From Pleodorina starrii (lineage: Eukaryota; Chlorophyta; Chlorophyceae; Chlamydomonadales; Volvocaceae): a DNA stretch of 64,000 nt. Positions 1 through 10,885 of the stretch are shown piece after piece; position 1 is the stretch's first letter; each line of letters opens with the position of its first letter. The notes beneath the pieces are model-generated. The model saw only the letters and a program-made list of their open reading frames with translations, had not been told where the DNA came from and searched no databases. The position numbers were made by a program, and so were the translations under genes. The DNA lies in the NCBI GenBank assembly GCA_030267565.1, contig BRXU01000001.1, positions 310,001 to 374,000 of the forward strand. Reading direction: 5' to 3'.

Positions 1-2149
1 ATTTTTATTCCATTCATCCATCCACCGACGCGCACCCATCGGCCGAAGCGACCACGTTTCCTCGTTTCCATCGGACCAGACCTCCTCCGTATTCCCCCGG
101 ATGGACGGAGGGAAATACGGCGCGACGGTGCACGCACGCCGCCGGAACCGATCTATCTAGCTACCGTGCGGTGCGGTGCTGTCCCCATTTCTGCCGAGAT
201 GGGCGCGGGCAGCAGCCTATCTAGCAGTGTGTGGAAGCAGTGTTTGATGCACGCGCTAAGCCCGCTTCATGCACTGCCGTGCAGCTACGTGTAAATAATA
301 AATTCTCTGCGTGCCGATTGGCCCGATTTGCCTGATTTGCCCATACAGCGATATGTATCCATCTATCCATCCGCTCTGCTTGCACTCAAGTGCGCCGCAC
401 AAGTGAGCAAGTACGTATTACCATTCCCTGATGTGCCACCACATTAATGAATGGGCTATCTACGCATCTAGTTAACCAGCAGCTCTGTTGGCCTTGAGCG
501 CAGCTTCATGCAACATACACACAGCAGCGCCCGCAGCCTCGACATACAAGCAACAGAGCGAATCCACAGGAGGACGAGGAGGCCACCACCGCCGGCAGCA
601 TCGACAGCACCTTCGACAGCAGCTGCACGACCACCACCACAGACAAGCGCAAGGGTGCGCTGCCTTGCATCGCTGCGCAGCGGAGTGACACTGTCCGTGG
701 CGTCCGTCCGTGGCGGTTTGCGAGCGACCCGCGAAGGGCCCCTTGGGACGTTGGGGGTCAGTAAAGCGGTGCAGTTTGCGGGATCGGCTGCATGTTTCGA
801 TGGGGCTCGGCTTTAAGCTAGCGTATGGGGAGCGAGACGCTTGAATACGTGCGTGAAAAAGAAAGACGATCGTTGTCAAGTTGGGTTACTTCCGATGTGG
901 TTGTGGGGAAGGCCTGGAATCAGGGAAACCCGTCACTCCATCTCTGCTCCCGATACCCGTGCCCTCCCGAGCTCCCGTGCGTGCCTCCGCAATCAACTGG
1001 CCGAGCATACGGTATTTTCGACGCGGCTGCTGTCGTTCTTTCGTGGCTGGTAACACACCTTCTTATGTGACAATATTTTCATGACGAATTCATATACCAC
1101 TGCAGACTCAAATAAAGGCGGGGCAGAGAAGAAAAGTCCAATGGAGTACCGGTAGATGGATGGAGAGAACGTAAGGCAAGGTGGTCAAGATGGAATGGAA
1201 CACCGCAGCACTGCCAACTAAGCGCCACACCGTCAAACTTTTTTTGCGTTGCCGTGCGGTTGCATGCGGTGCGTGCGTGCGGTGCGGTGCGTGCGGTGCG
1301 TTGTGTTGTGTTGCGGTTGTGTTGCCGTGCAGTGCGGTGTTGCCGCGCCGTGCCGTTGCCGTGCGGTGCTGCCGTGCGTTGTGTTGCCGTCCGGTATAAC
1401 GTAACGTATGCAATCAAACAGCAGACTCGCTTGCACAATGGCTTAAAACGTCTCATCATACCGTATATGAAATGCATTCTCTGCCAACGACGGCCCGTGC
1501 TGATGACGACGCCTTTCACTTTCATTCAATGGAGGGCCCAACGGACCCGACGGATTACGACTTTACAAGTGGAGACTCATCAGCGGGCGGTGACTGCCCT
1601 CTTGACTCGCTAACGTCAGCCCTTCCTGGCAGGCATGCAATCGCCTACCGCCAAATAAGCCGCCATGCGCGCACAAAAGACATACAGCCCGATCTATCCC
1701 TGCAAGGGAACTCGAAGTCTCGACCGCCCCTGGAGGGCTCATGATGAATCACTTCAAGCCGTCCGTCCCTGCTCGGCAAGCACACGCACGGCAAACACGT
1801 CACACTACACTGGATGCAGTAATCAGTGCAAGATTGAACTGCTCCGCCGGCTTAACCTACCGACGCGAAGTACACCGCCTTGGGAGGAACGAGCAAACCA
1901 GGGGAAAGCAACCCTGAGACCGCGACAAGCCGCATGCCCACCGAACCGAACGGTGGCGGGCCCCCGAACTTCCACCCCGAAACAGGCGAAACAGCGACAC
2001 AGCGACCCAACAGATACGGCGTGGATGAAAATCATACGGCGTGGATGAAGGAGGATAGAGGCGGTCCGAATCGAGAGGCAGCAGATCCATCCGCAGACTC
2101 GTGCAGACTCGCAACGGAGGATTACGAGGCAGCAATGCAGGAATTCAAT
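1..2149. other. Non-genic stretch, low-complexity
   Basis: I see no supportable gene here. Open frames are short and occur on both strands without family similarity. Around 1250-1395 there is a degenerate G/T/C tract built of gcggt, gcgt and tgttg words, which gives matching Cys/Ala-rich and Thr/Asn/Gln-rich frames on the two strands. Left and right parts are otherwise ordinary unique sequence. Confidence 0.5.
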
Positions 2150-2475
2150 ACTAATACTAGATAGTACTTATCCAAATATTGGGAGTCCGAGTGGTCATAT
2201 AGCTTCACAAATGGTGGGAATACGTTCGGACTCGGAGCACTGCCGTGCCCGTTGTTCAGAAAGGGTTCCGAAACCAGCGCAACCCGCGCACAACTCCAGA
2301 GACCAGCCGCGACGCTGCTGCCTCTGCAGCCTCCCGCACACTGTACGTACAAGAGAAACGTGCACAAAGTTGCTACCTTTCGCGCAGATTGGCGTATTAC
2401 GTCAGAACACATCATGCCAGCGTCCACGCTTCAGGCTTAACACGCACTTTCGGGCCGGCTGTGTAAGGCTGGGCC

Positions 2476-2480
2476 TTACA
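2476..2480 (-). terminator. Candidate TGTAA polyadenylation signal
   Basis: TTACA on the plus strand reads TGTAA on the minus strand, the usual chlorophycean polyadenylation signal. It lies about 830 nt past the stop of the 3309-5634 gene and is the first such motif I found downstream, which would imply a long 3' UTR. A five-base motif is weak evidence. Confidence 0.25.
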
Positions 2481-2729
2481 CGACGTACCGCACTTTATAG
2501 CGTACATCACAACACAAGACACTTCAAACCATTACGTACACAAAGGTATGAACGACGGAGGTGCCTAGTCGTCATGTAACATCACGCGGCATATAATTCC
2601 ACGCACGTGTACCCGTGTCCCCATGCAGGGGTCCCCAGGGGTAGGTGTCAGGCTGTCCGCTATCGATGCAGTCTCCAGCAAGGAGTGGCGCCAAGTGGCG
2701 ATGAGTGCCGCTTAGTTATTCCCTGCCGC

Positions 2730-2730
<1 letters not shown>

Positions 2731-2769
<39 letters not shown>
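2731..2769. repeat. (CAG)13 microsatellite
   Basis: Thirteen uninterrupted CAG triplets lie in the downstream flank of the 3309-5634 gene. The paralogous position in the second duplication copy, near 8532, has only about two CAG triplets after the same gccgcc context, so the expansion is specific to this copy. Confidence 0.95.
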
Positions 2770-2770
<1 letters not shown>

Positions 2771-2992
2771 CTGATGAGCCGCGCATGAGAGCTCGAGGTG
2801 GCCGCCCATCCGTCATCCGTCATCCGTCACACCCGATCAGTCTCCCGAACTGTTCGGGGTCCTCTCTGATTTAGAGCAGCAAACAGTCCGGAGTGGCGCC
2901 ACCCCTAGCTACCCTACCTAATACTAATGTACTGCTGGGTCCGTTCCGCCAACGTCGCCCCTGTTACCAAGCTGCGGTTCGTTCCTAAATCC

Positions 2993-2993
2993 C

Positions 2994-3046
<53 letters not shown>
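2993..3046. repeat. (GAT)18 microsatellite
   Basis: About eighteen perfect GAT/ATG triplets. They create artificial poly-Met and poly-Ser frames on the two strands. The tract is absent from the corresponding part of the second duplication copy. Confidence 0.95.
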
Positions 3047-3048
<2 letters not shown>

Positions 3049-3308
3049 GACGACGTGACCCTTTCACCCACAAACGCGCCCAATCGCATCCATTTCTCGG
3101 CGGCGACACGAACATGCCATACTATGCCCCCCAACTTTCCCCGGACGTCCCCGCACCATATCCCAACAAGTAAGAAGGTCCGGCTGTAGCAGTCGGCTGC
3201 TACATCAGTGCATCTGCCGCCGGCTGCCTGTCCGAGTGCGACATGCCTTGCAGCTCACACGCTGGCTACCGGGGATCTGGCACCGCGCTCCCAGCAGACG
3301 GCGCCTAA

Positions 3309-5634
3309 TCAAGGAAGCCAATCAAGCGGCCCTGCATTAAAGCTCCCGGTGATGTTTCGGCGAGTGCACCAGCCCACCGCATACCAGTACGTGTACGCGT
3401 ACCAGTACGCCGCCGAGGGCAATGGAAGTGGGGAAAACGGCGCCAAGCGGTGCTGCTGGTAGTGTGAATGGTGTCGGCGGTAGTGGCCGTGGTGTTGCTC
3501 CTCCTGCTCCTGCTGCTCCCACTGTTGCTGCTGGGCCCCCAGCGGCTCGCACTCCGGCGAAGGCGAGCCCGACGCAGTGCCGACGCCGCGGTCGGCGCAC
3601 ATGCGGTCTCGATCCTCGCGGTCTGGGAGCTCTTCACTGTCGCTGCCGCTGTCGCTGTCGTACAAGCTCGCCGGCCGTGCGCTGCGGCCGTGCCCGTAGC
3701 CGCACCGCTGGGCCGCCGCTGCCGCCGCGCTCGTGACATGCAGCGGCGCAGGCAGGGCGGCGGGGGCGGCAGCGGCAGAGGCCGCCACCGCGCTCGTGAC
3801 GCGCAGCGGCGCAGGCACGGCAGCGGTAGCGGGGGCTGCAGAAGTGGCTGCCAGGCTCGTTACTTGCACGAGGGCAGGCGCGGCGGCGGGGGAGGTAGGG
3901 GCGCTCGCCGGGCTCGTGCCGTGCAGCGGCGCAGGCGCAGGCGCGGCGACGGTGGCGGTAGAAGTGGCTGCCAGGCTCGTTACTTGCACGAGGGCAGGCG
4001 TGGCGGCGGGGGAGGTAGGGGCGCTCGCCGGGCTCGTGCCGTGCAGCGGAGCAGGCGCAGGCGCGGCGACGGTGGCGGTAGAAGCGGCTGCCAGGCTCGT
4101 TACTTGCACGAGGGCAGGCGCGGCGGCGGGGGAGGTAGGGGCGGCCGCCGGGCTCGTGCCGTGCAGCGGCGCAGGCGCAGGCACGGCGACGGGGGCTGCT
4201 GAAGTGGCTGCCAGGCTCGTTGCTGAAGTGGCTGCCAGGCTCGTTACTTGCACGGAGGCAGGCGCGGCGGCGAGGGCGGCTGCCAACACTCTTAAGACGT
4301 GCAGCGGCGCAGGCGCAGCGGCGGGGGCAGAAGAGGCGGCCGCCGGGCTCATAGCGTTCAGCGGCGCAGGTGCGGCGGCGGGGGTGGCTGCTGCCGCGCT
4401 CGTGGGTGCGGGCGCTGCGTTGGCAGTGGGCCCCTGGTGGCCGGCAACACGGAGAAGGCTGCTCAGGCGCAGGACTGTGGCGGCGGCGTTGGCATCAAGC
4501 GGCATGTTAGGGAGCTGCGCAGGCGATGCCGGGGCAGGAGAGCACTGCTGCTGCGCGGCGCTCCCGGAAGTAGAATTTACGAGAGCCATGACGCTACGCA
4601 GCGCCTCAATCAGGGGCCTGTTGATCTCCACCCGTGGCGCTGCTGCCCCGGGAGCGCCAACCGAGGGGCCGGCGCCCAGGGGCCTGCTGACCACCACTGC
4701 CCGTGGCGCCTCTGTCACGGAGGCTCCAAGCGCCGGGCCCGCGCCCAGGGGCCCCTTGACCTCTACCGCCCGTGGTACAGCCGTGGAGGCGCCAAGCGCA
4801 GGGCCGGCGCTGAGGGGCCAGCTGATCCGTTGCTCTGCGGGTGAGGCGCCAGGAGAGGGGTCTTCGTCCGCCGCCATGGCCACGCCCGCGTTGGCTTGGG
4901 CGCCCTCAAGGCCTGAGCGCGCTGCTTGCTGCCGAGGCTGTACTTTCTCGGCCGTGGCCATCTTCTCCTGCGGAATGTGTCGGGGTAGATGCTTACAAAC
5001 CAGTGCACTTTATAATGCATGGTGACAAACAGATTTGCAACATCAAGTGGCTGGCCGCCCCAATGTCAAGGGATTACGAGCTCAAGACCCAAGAGCTCGA
5101 GACCGCCGGCGGTTGCTTTAGTAAGGTGCTCGATATAGCGTCCACCGGTGGAATGAAGCCGCAACGTACCTTCGACCCAAAGCTTTACGGATTGCGCCCC
5201 CGCGGAGGATGACAAACTTCCCGTCACCGGAACAAAGCCGGACTTTCATACCTTGCAGCCTTTACGGTAAGACCGAAAGTAGGACTGGACGGTTTGTAAA
5301 GTGCGCAATCCTTTTGCAGCATCTTCGACCTCCTTCAAAGTGGGGCGTTGCTCCTCCGGCCAGACGGTCTGCGCGTTGTCCGCATACCACCTGCAAACGT
5401 AAGAGGGGCATATTCATCGTAACTTATCGAGCTCAATCCATTTATGCAAGCTTGCATTTTGGCACCCGTCACTTACTGCCGGATTGCGAGGACTTGGGGA
5501 CGCTTGCCTATTCTGTCATGCTCGGCACGCCACCACTTGTTCAAGGGCGCCCAGAAATTGTTGGGCCTCTTGACACGCAGCTTGACGTCAGCGCCCTGCA
5601 GCTGGTCCTCAGACTTCTTCGGGGTCGGAACCAT
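3309..5634 (-). CDS. Unrecognised three-exon gene, copy A
   Basis: Exons are 5634-5477, 5390-5252 and 4967-3309, giving 651 aa. Phases agree (2, then 0) and the same structure is found in copy B. I do not recognise the family. Exon 1 (residues 1-52) is basic and holds the core RPNNFW...LNKWWR. Codon 53 is split and the next residues read WYADN. Exon 2 continues with LKEVEDAAKGLRT and ends in VQSYFRSYRKGCK. The spacing of aromatic and basic residues resembles a helix-turn-helix or homeodomain third helix, but this is inference only. Exon 3 is mostly Ala/Pro/Ser/Thr low-complexity sequence with a 40-aa repeat. It ends in an acidic Ser/Asp/Glu patch, a Gln/His/Tyr-rich segment and an aromatic tail (AYWYAYTYWYAVGW). 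Selection on the frame is supported by copy B, where substitutions keep all three exons open. Confidence 0.65.
3839..4260. repeat. 120-bp coding tandem repeat in exon 3
   Basis: A unit of 120 bp recurs at offsets beginning near 3841, 3961, 4081 and 4201, the last copy partial. Each contains gaagtggctgccaggctcgt followed by ttacttgcac. It encodes a 40-residue Ala/Pro/Thr repeat in copy A's third exon. Copy B lacks the array, which explains most of the size difference (651 versus 425 aa). Confidence 0.9.
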
Positions 5635-6060
5635 TTTGGCCGATTGATTGTTGCTCGCCCTGTCCCTGGAGCTGGTTCACAATTTTACTGCACGGTACCA
5701 AGCAAAATGGTTCGAAAATAACCAGTACAGCCGGAGATATCAAGCCCCGTAGCGTTGAAGGACATGGTAACGGGGAAAAGACGAGCCCGCGTTGCAGCCA
5801 ACGCAAATGATGAGTTACACACCTTCAGCTCAAAACTCCCCAGATACAACATCAATCCCAAGCTGAATGATCTTTACGGCGGCTTGCCAAGGGCTGTAGT
5901 GAGTCACCGTGACGCGATGAAAGGTTGGCCGATTCCACATATCCTCAATGGTAATACATACTAAATAATACAACTGATAGGTTGTATTTGAAGCGGAGGG
6001 CATACCTTCTCAGGGAAAAGGGAGAGAATCAAAACCGCCGTACGGTTCCGGAGGAGCCAA

Positions 6061-8189
6061 CCGTTGCCGGCGTCATTGCGCTTTCACGCATACAATCATG
6101 TTGTTGATTCTATGGGATGTTCGAATGTTGCCCATGCGGGCTTGCTTCCGCAAAAGCTGCCCATACCCCTTGTCCGGCACGCCCAGGGTGTTATGGGACG
6201 TAGCTGCAGGCATACCCGTTCCGCGCAATGAAAAGTGCAGGACCTCGTAACAGATCTTCTTCCGAGGAAGCTTACAAGCATGTCTCCTAGCAAAATTAAA
6301 ACGAGACCATGGCCATTAGCCGCAAGGTCGCATGTCCAGGGTCGTTCTCCCACCGCCGCTGCTCGAACGTCTGCTTTCCGCCACGTAACCCCCACAAAGC
6401 AATATGGCCTGGAAAAGCGGTCCGCGGGACAGCGGTGAGGCTACAAAGTAACGCAGAGGCAGGATCAGGGCGGCGAACCAGCGGGTACATGGGAGGTTGA
6501 CGGCTCATGTCTGCGGAAAGGATGCAAGGACGGACGGATCACGGCCCCAAAGGTCTGGCGGTGACCTCGTCATTAGGGATCTCAATCGACGGTGATGCTG
6601 TGGCTGGTTCAGGTCTCAATCGGCCCCCGCCGCCAATGCGAATAATTCCGCTAGCGTAGGGTGTGGGGCTGGGGACGGCTGCGCAAGCTTCTCCCGCACC
6701 GCCTGCTGTTCCGTAGCCCCGTAATCCCCCCCAGCTCCCGTAATCCCCAGCTTGCTGCGCTGGCTCTTCTGATACCGGATCATAAGCCTTGCTCACTTAG
6801 TGCTGACACAAGGGGAAAGGCAGTAAACTCTCCATACTCTTTGACAGGACCTAATCCACTTCCAAGCCAGGTTTCGACTTTCCACTGGCAGTGGCACGAC
6901 CTGTCTTTTCTACAGGAATCCTCCTTGAGGCCTCGCAACTTATATAGACCATCACCGAAAGCTAGTGCAGCTACAATACAGCAACTGGTACATGGTACCA
7001 AAGTCGGAACATTACGTGGTACCGTGCATCCCCCACCGCCGTACATATCGTACAGTACCGTATCACCTCCGTACCACCCGTAACAATAACCCATCTTGGT
7101 CCACACAGCCATAAACCACCCTCACTGAACGCGAAACGACGGACATTGTACGTGACGCGCCCAAGCCGCAGCGATTGACACTCGAATCTCTCTCGGAGCC
7201 TCCACCGTCTCCCCTGCTTCGCAGCACGGTCGCGCGGTGTGCAGAGAGGGTCGACCGACCACCGTGCATGGACGGACGGCGGGCTGGAAGCACCCGACCT
7301 GACACAGATTTGCCGTACTGCTATGGACCGCACACGCCCAAACAAACAGCCCCATTCCAGCCCGCCATCACGGCCCGCCCGCAATTCTTCTTCGCCTTTC
7401 ACTGGCCCAAACACCAAGCGTCCCAACAGCGACTGGCCCGCCGCGCCCATGCACACCCGCCATTTTCCAACTTTGCGGCTATCATGGACAGCCGGCTGTG
7501 CAGGAGGTAACGGTAACGGAAGGAGCGGGCGCCCACTCTTGCCTGTCGCCTGTTACGTATAGAATTCTGTACGTAACAGGACATCCCCCTTCCATTGCGC
7601 CTTTCATGTGCGCCTTTCCTCCCGAGCTAACCGCCATCGAGAGTCCAGTACACGCAAACATCCCGCCCACGAATACATAACCAACTCACAATGCCCAACC
7701 CGCATATCTGCAGCTTCCTGGCAGCCGTCACTCTGGCGCGCGTGTGACCCACTCTGAAAGCAGTGGTGAAGTTGTGGTGAGCCCACCGCCCCACCCGGCC
7801 GGTGTGCGCCTCAGAGAGGACAGGCCGAGAACCGCAATCAATTCAACCGCTGGGGGGAGCGCAGAAAAATAATTCCACCGACTCAAAACGCCACGGACCA
7901 CACCGGTAAGAACGAACGAACCCGGGACAAAACATCCGAAGACCCATGACAAGCCACGTGGGCCCGCGGGGGGCCCAACGTAACGGCGGGGCCCGGACCT
8001 CCCACAAAACATGGTGTGGAATGGGACCAATCGGATTGTGACGAGGTGGGTACCTCGGATGAACAACAACACACTGCCTCTCGGGCCGCTCCACGAGTTA
8101 TGGGATGCAGAGACGGTGCGCGTCTACACCCAATTGGATCAACTGTTCCATCCGCAAGTTCGCAGCGGAGGGAGAGGCGTCAGGAATGC
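6061..8189. other. Spacer between duplication copies
   Basis: No gene could be supported. Frames are short, discontinuous and without recognisable domains. The sequence contains many short palindromic taccggta or ggtacc-type words, but I saw no transposon end, long repeat or RNA gene. Confidence 0.4.
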
Positions 8190-10885
8190 ATACCCATTTA
8201 GTAGTACCTATTTGATGAGGTCATCTTGCCTCATCGGAACATGCAGCACTGTCGTGCCAACAAGGTATCACAACCAGCTCAACCAGCTCGCGCCCCCAGC
8301 GGGCAACCGCGGCCCTGCATCTGTGCGGTTCCCCACTCCCCAAAACAAACGCGCACAAAAAAACACAAGCCCGAGTTACTATCCATCACGCGCAGTGGCG
8401 GTCTAAGTGAGAATACGTCATGTGAGATCGAGCTGCATAGGGGTTCACGTAGGTGTCTGGGAAGGACGGCAGGTGTCAGCCATGTAGTACCTAGTGCAGT
8501 GACGCAAAGTTCAGTCCGGTCATTCCTCGCCGCCCAGCAGGATCCTAAACCGCGCAAGCTTGAGAAGGCCGCCCTTCCGTTCGCCATCCACCGCGATCGG
8601 TCGCAAGGGCCTGGACAGACCAGCAATGAGGCCGGCGCCACGCACACCTAGTACGACGGCGCGACCTTCTCGCTAGCGGCCACACGAACATCAGTGCATC
8701 TGCGCCCTTTCTAGGTAGGCAGCCGCCGTGCGTTCGGCGTCCGCCGCCGGCTGCCCGCACGAGTACGGCATGCCCTGCAGCACACACGCTGGCCATCGGG
8801 GATCTGGCACCGCGTTCTCGGCAGACGGCGCCTAATCAAGGAAGCCAATCAAGAGGCCCTACATTAAAGCTCCCGGTGATGTTTCGGCGAGTGCACCAGC
8901 CCACCGCATACCAGTACGTGTACGCGTACCAGTACGCCGCCACGGGCAATGGAAGTGGGGAAAACGGCGCCTGGCGGTGCTGCTGGTAGTGCGAATGGTG
9001 TCGGTGGTAGTGGCCGTGGTGTTGCTCCTCTTGCTCCTGCTGCTCCCACTGTTGCTGCTGGGCCCCCAACGGCTCGCACTCCGGTGAAGGCGAGCCCGAC
9101 GCAGTGGCGACGCCGCGGTCGGCGCACATGCGGTCTCGGTCCTCGCGGTCTGTGAGCTCTTCACTGTCGCTGCCGCTGTCGCTGTCGTACAAGCTCGCCG
9201 GTCGTGCGCTGCGGCCGTGCCCGTAGCCGCACCGCTGTGCCGCCGCTGCCGCCGCGCTCGTGACATGCAGCGACGCTGGCAGGGCGGTGGGGGCGGCAGC
9301 GGCAGAGGCCGCCACCGCGCTCGTGACGCGCAGCGGCGCAGGCGCGGCAGCGGTAGAGGCGGCCACCGGGCTCGTGATATGCACCGGTACAGGCGAGGCG
9401 GCGGGGGCGGCAGCCGCCTCGCTCGTGATGTGCACGGGCGCAGGCGCTGCGTTGGGTCCTCGGAGAAGGCTGCTCAGGCGCAGGACAGTGGCGGCGGCGT
9501 TGGCATCAAGCGGCATGTTAGGGAGCTGCGCAGGCGACGCCGGGGCAGGAGAGCACTGCTGCTGCGCGGCGCTCCTGGAAGCAGAGTTCATAATTGCCAT
9601 GACGCGATGCAGCGCCGCGATCAGGGGCCTGTTGATCTCCACCCGTGGCGCTGCTGCCACGGGGGCGCCAACCGAGGGGCCGGCGCCCAGGGGCCTGCTG
9701 ACCACCGGGCTGACGTCCTCTTCCATAGCGGCGTCGCCGTTGGCTTGAGCGCCGTCAAGGTCCGAGCGCGCTGCTCGCTGACCGCGATGTCGCGTTTCAC
9801 CTGTGGCCCTCTTCTCCTGCGAAGCACGTTGGGTGAATGCTAAAGGATCAGGACAGTACATGGGGTAATTGCCTTACAGAACGATGCAACTGTCTCTTAA
9901 GACCCGAGGCAGTCGAAAGCGGTTGCCCTTACTAATAAGGTGGCATCATGCCGCTCCACACGAAATACCAAGAACCCAGTGGACGCAAACAAGTGGCATC
10001 GCGTATTGAACTCATATCCCTGCCTGAGGGTCGGAATCCCAGCTGGTCGCACCTTGCAAGCCTTCCGGTAAGCCCGAAAGTACACTTTGACTTTATCCTT
10101 GGTACGCAATCCTTTTGCTGTCTTCTCAACCTCCTCCAAGGAGGGGCGGAGCTCCGGGATTGGCCAGGCCGTGACCGCGTTGTCCGCATACCACCTGTGA
10201 AACACGCCGAGTGCCAGGCACGCACATCACCGCCTTATCTATTTAAGCATGCGTTTTCATATACATGACTTACTGGCGGACTTCGTCGACCTTTGGGCGC
10301 TCCCCGGTCTTTTCATGTTGGTCGCGCCACCACGTGTTCAGCGCTGCATAGAAATTGTTTGGTCGCTTTGCCCGTAGCCTGGCGTCGGTGCCCGACTGCT
10401 GTTCCTTGGACTTCGGGGTCGAGACCATTCTGTCGCAACCCCTGTGAGGTGAAGGCAAGCGCACCCCGCGCATGCAGCTTATATTTCAGTAAGCCAAAAA
10501 TAGCTAACATCAACAAAGCTTGCCTAGGTATGGCACGCCCTGTTGCATTAAAAATCACACCGCAGGACAAAACGAGTTTGCCAAGCAGCCAGGCCAGCAA
10601 AAGATGAGAAAGCGTTATCAATATCAGACCTGATGTCCAAAAGGCGCAACAGGCGCTGCCAAATGATCAAAGGTGAATGACTTTCTCGGCGGCTTGGAAG
10701 ATGCTGTAGTGCGTCGCCGTGGAGGTAATGAAACTTAGCAAATTCGCCATAAACGTGCTCAAAAGGTACTGCTTGATGACATTTGTATGTGATAGTATGA
10801 TGGGTCTGCCGGCAAGGGGAGGCCATACTTTCAAAGTGGAAAGGGGGTGGACAAAACCGCCGTACGGTTCCGGAGGAAGGAAGAG
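8190..10885. repeat. Diverged segmental duplication, copy 2
   Basis: Direct-orientation counterpart of 2150-6060, shorter because it lacks the CAG, GAT and 120-bp expansions. Order is conserved: downstream flank, exon 3, intron, exon 2, intron, exon 1, upstream flank. The right end is a 25-nt perfect match (10853-10877) that includes ccgtacggttccgg. Confidence 0.7.
8836..10428 (-). CDS. Unrecognised three-exon gene, copy B
   Basis: Exons are 10428-10274, 10194-10053 and 9816-8836, giving 425 aa. It is the tandem paralogue of the gene at 3309-5634, with the same intron phases. Exon 1 contains RPNNFYAALNTWWR and ends ...KVDEVR before the split Q codon. Exon 2 begins WYADNAVTAWP, continues LEEVEKTAKGLRT and ends KVKVYFRAYRKACK. 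That last segment loosely matches the aromatic/basic recognition helix of homeodomains, though the canonical W-F-x-N-R core is not present. Exon 3 keeps the Ala/Pro low-complexity region in shorter form, the acidic patch (SDSGSDSEEL), the Gln/His/Tyr-rich stretch and the aromatic tail. Exon 3 is far closer to copy A than exons 1-2 are. Function is unknown; a DNA-binding or structural role is only a guess. Confidence 0.65.

Larger units (their letters stand above)
2150..6060. repeat. Diverged segmental duplication, copy 1
   Basis: This block aligns in direct orientation with 8190-10885. The match starts around the gcactgccgtgccc word (near 2238; counterpart near 8245), runs through the downstream flank, the three-exon gene and its upstream flank, and ends at a 25-nt identical stretch at 6031-6055 (counterpart 10853-10877). 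Identity is uneven: about 90-95 per cent by eye near the gene's 3' end and clearly lower in exons 1-2 and flanks. Outer edges are approximate. Confidence 0.7.

Noticed and set aside
3733..5025. 430-codon plus-strand frame rich in Ala and Gly
   Set aside because: It is the antisense shadow of exon 3 of the minus-strand gene at 3309-5634, whose spliced structure and paralogue support the minus strand.
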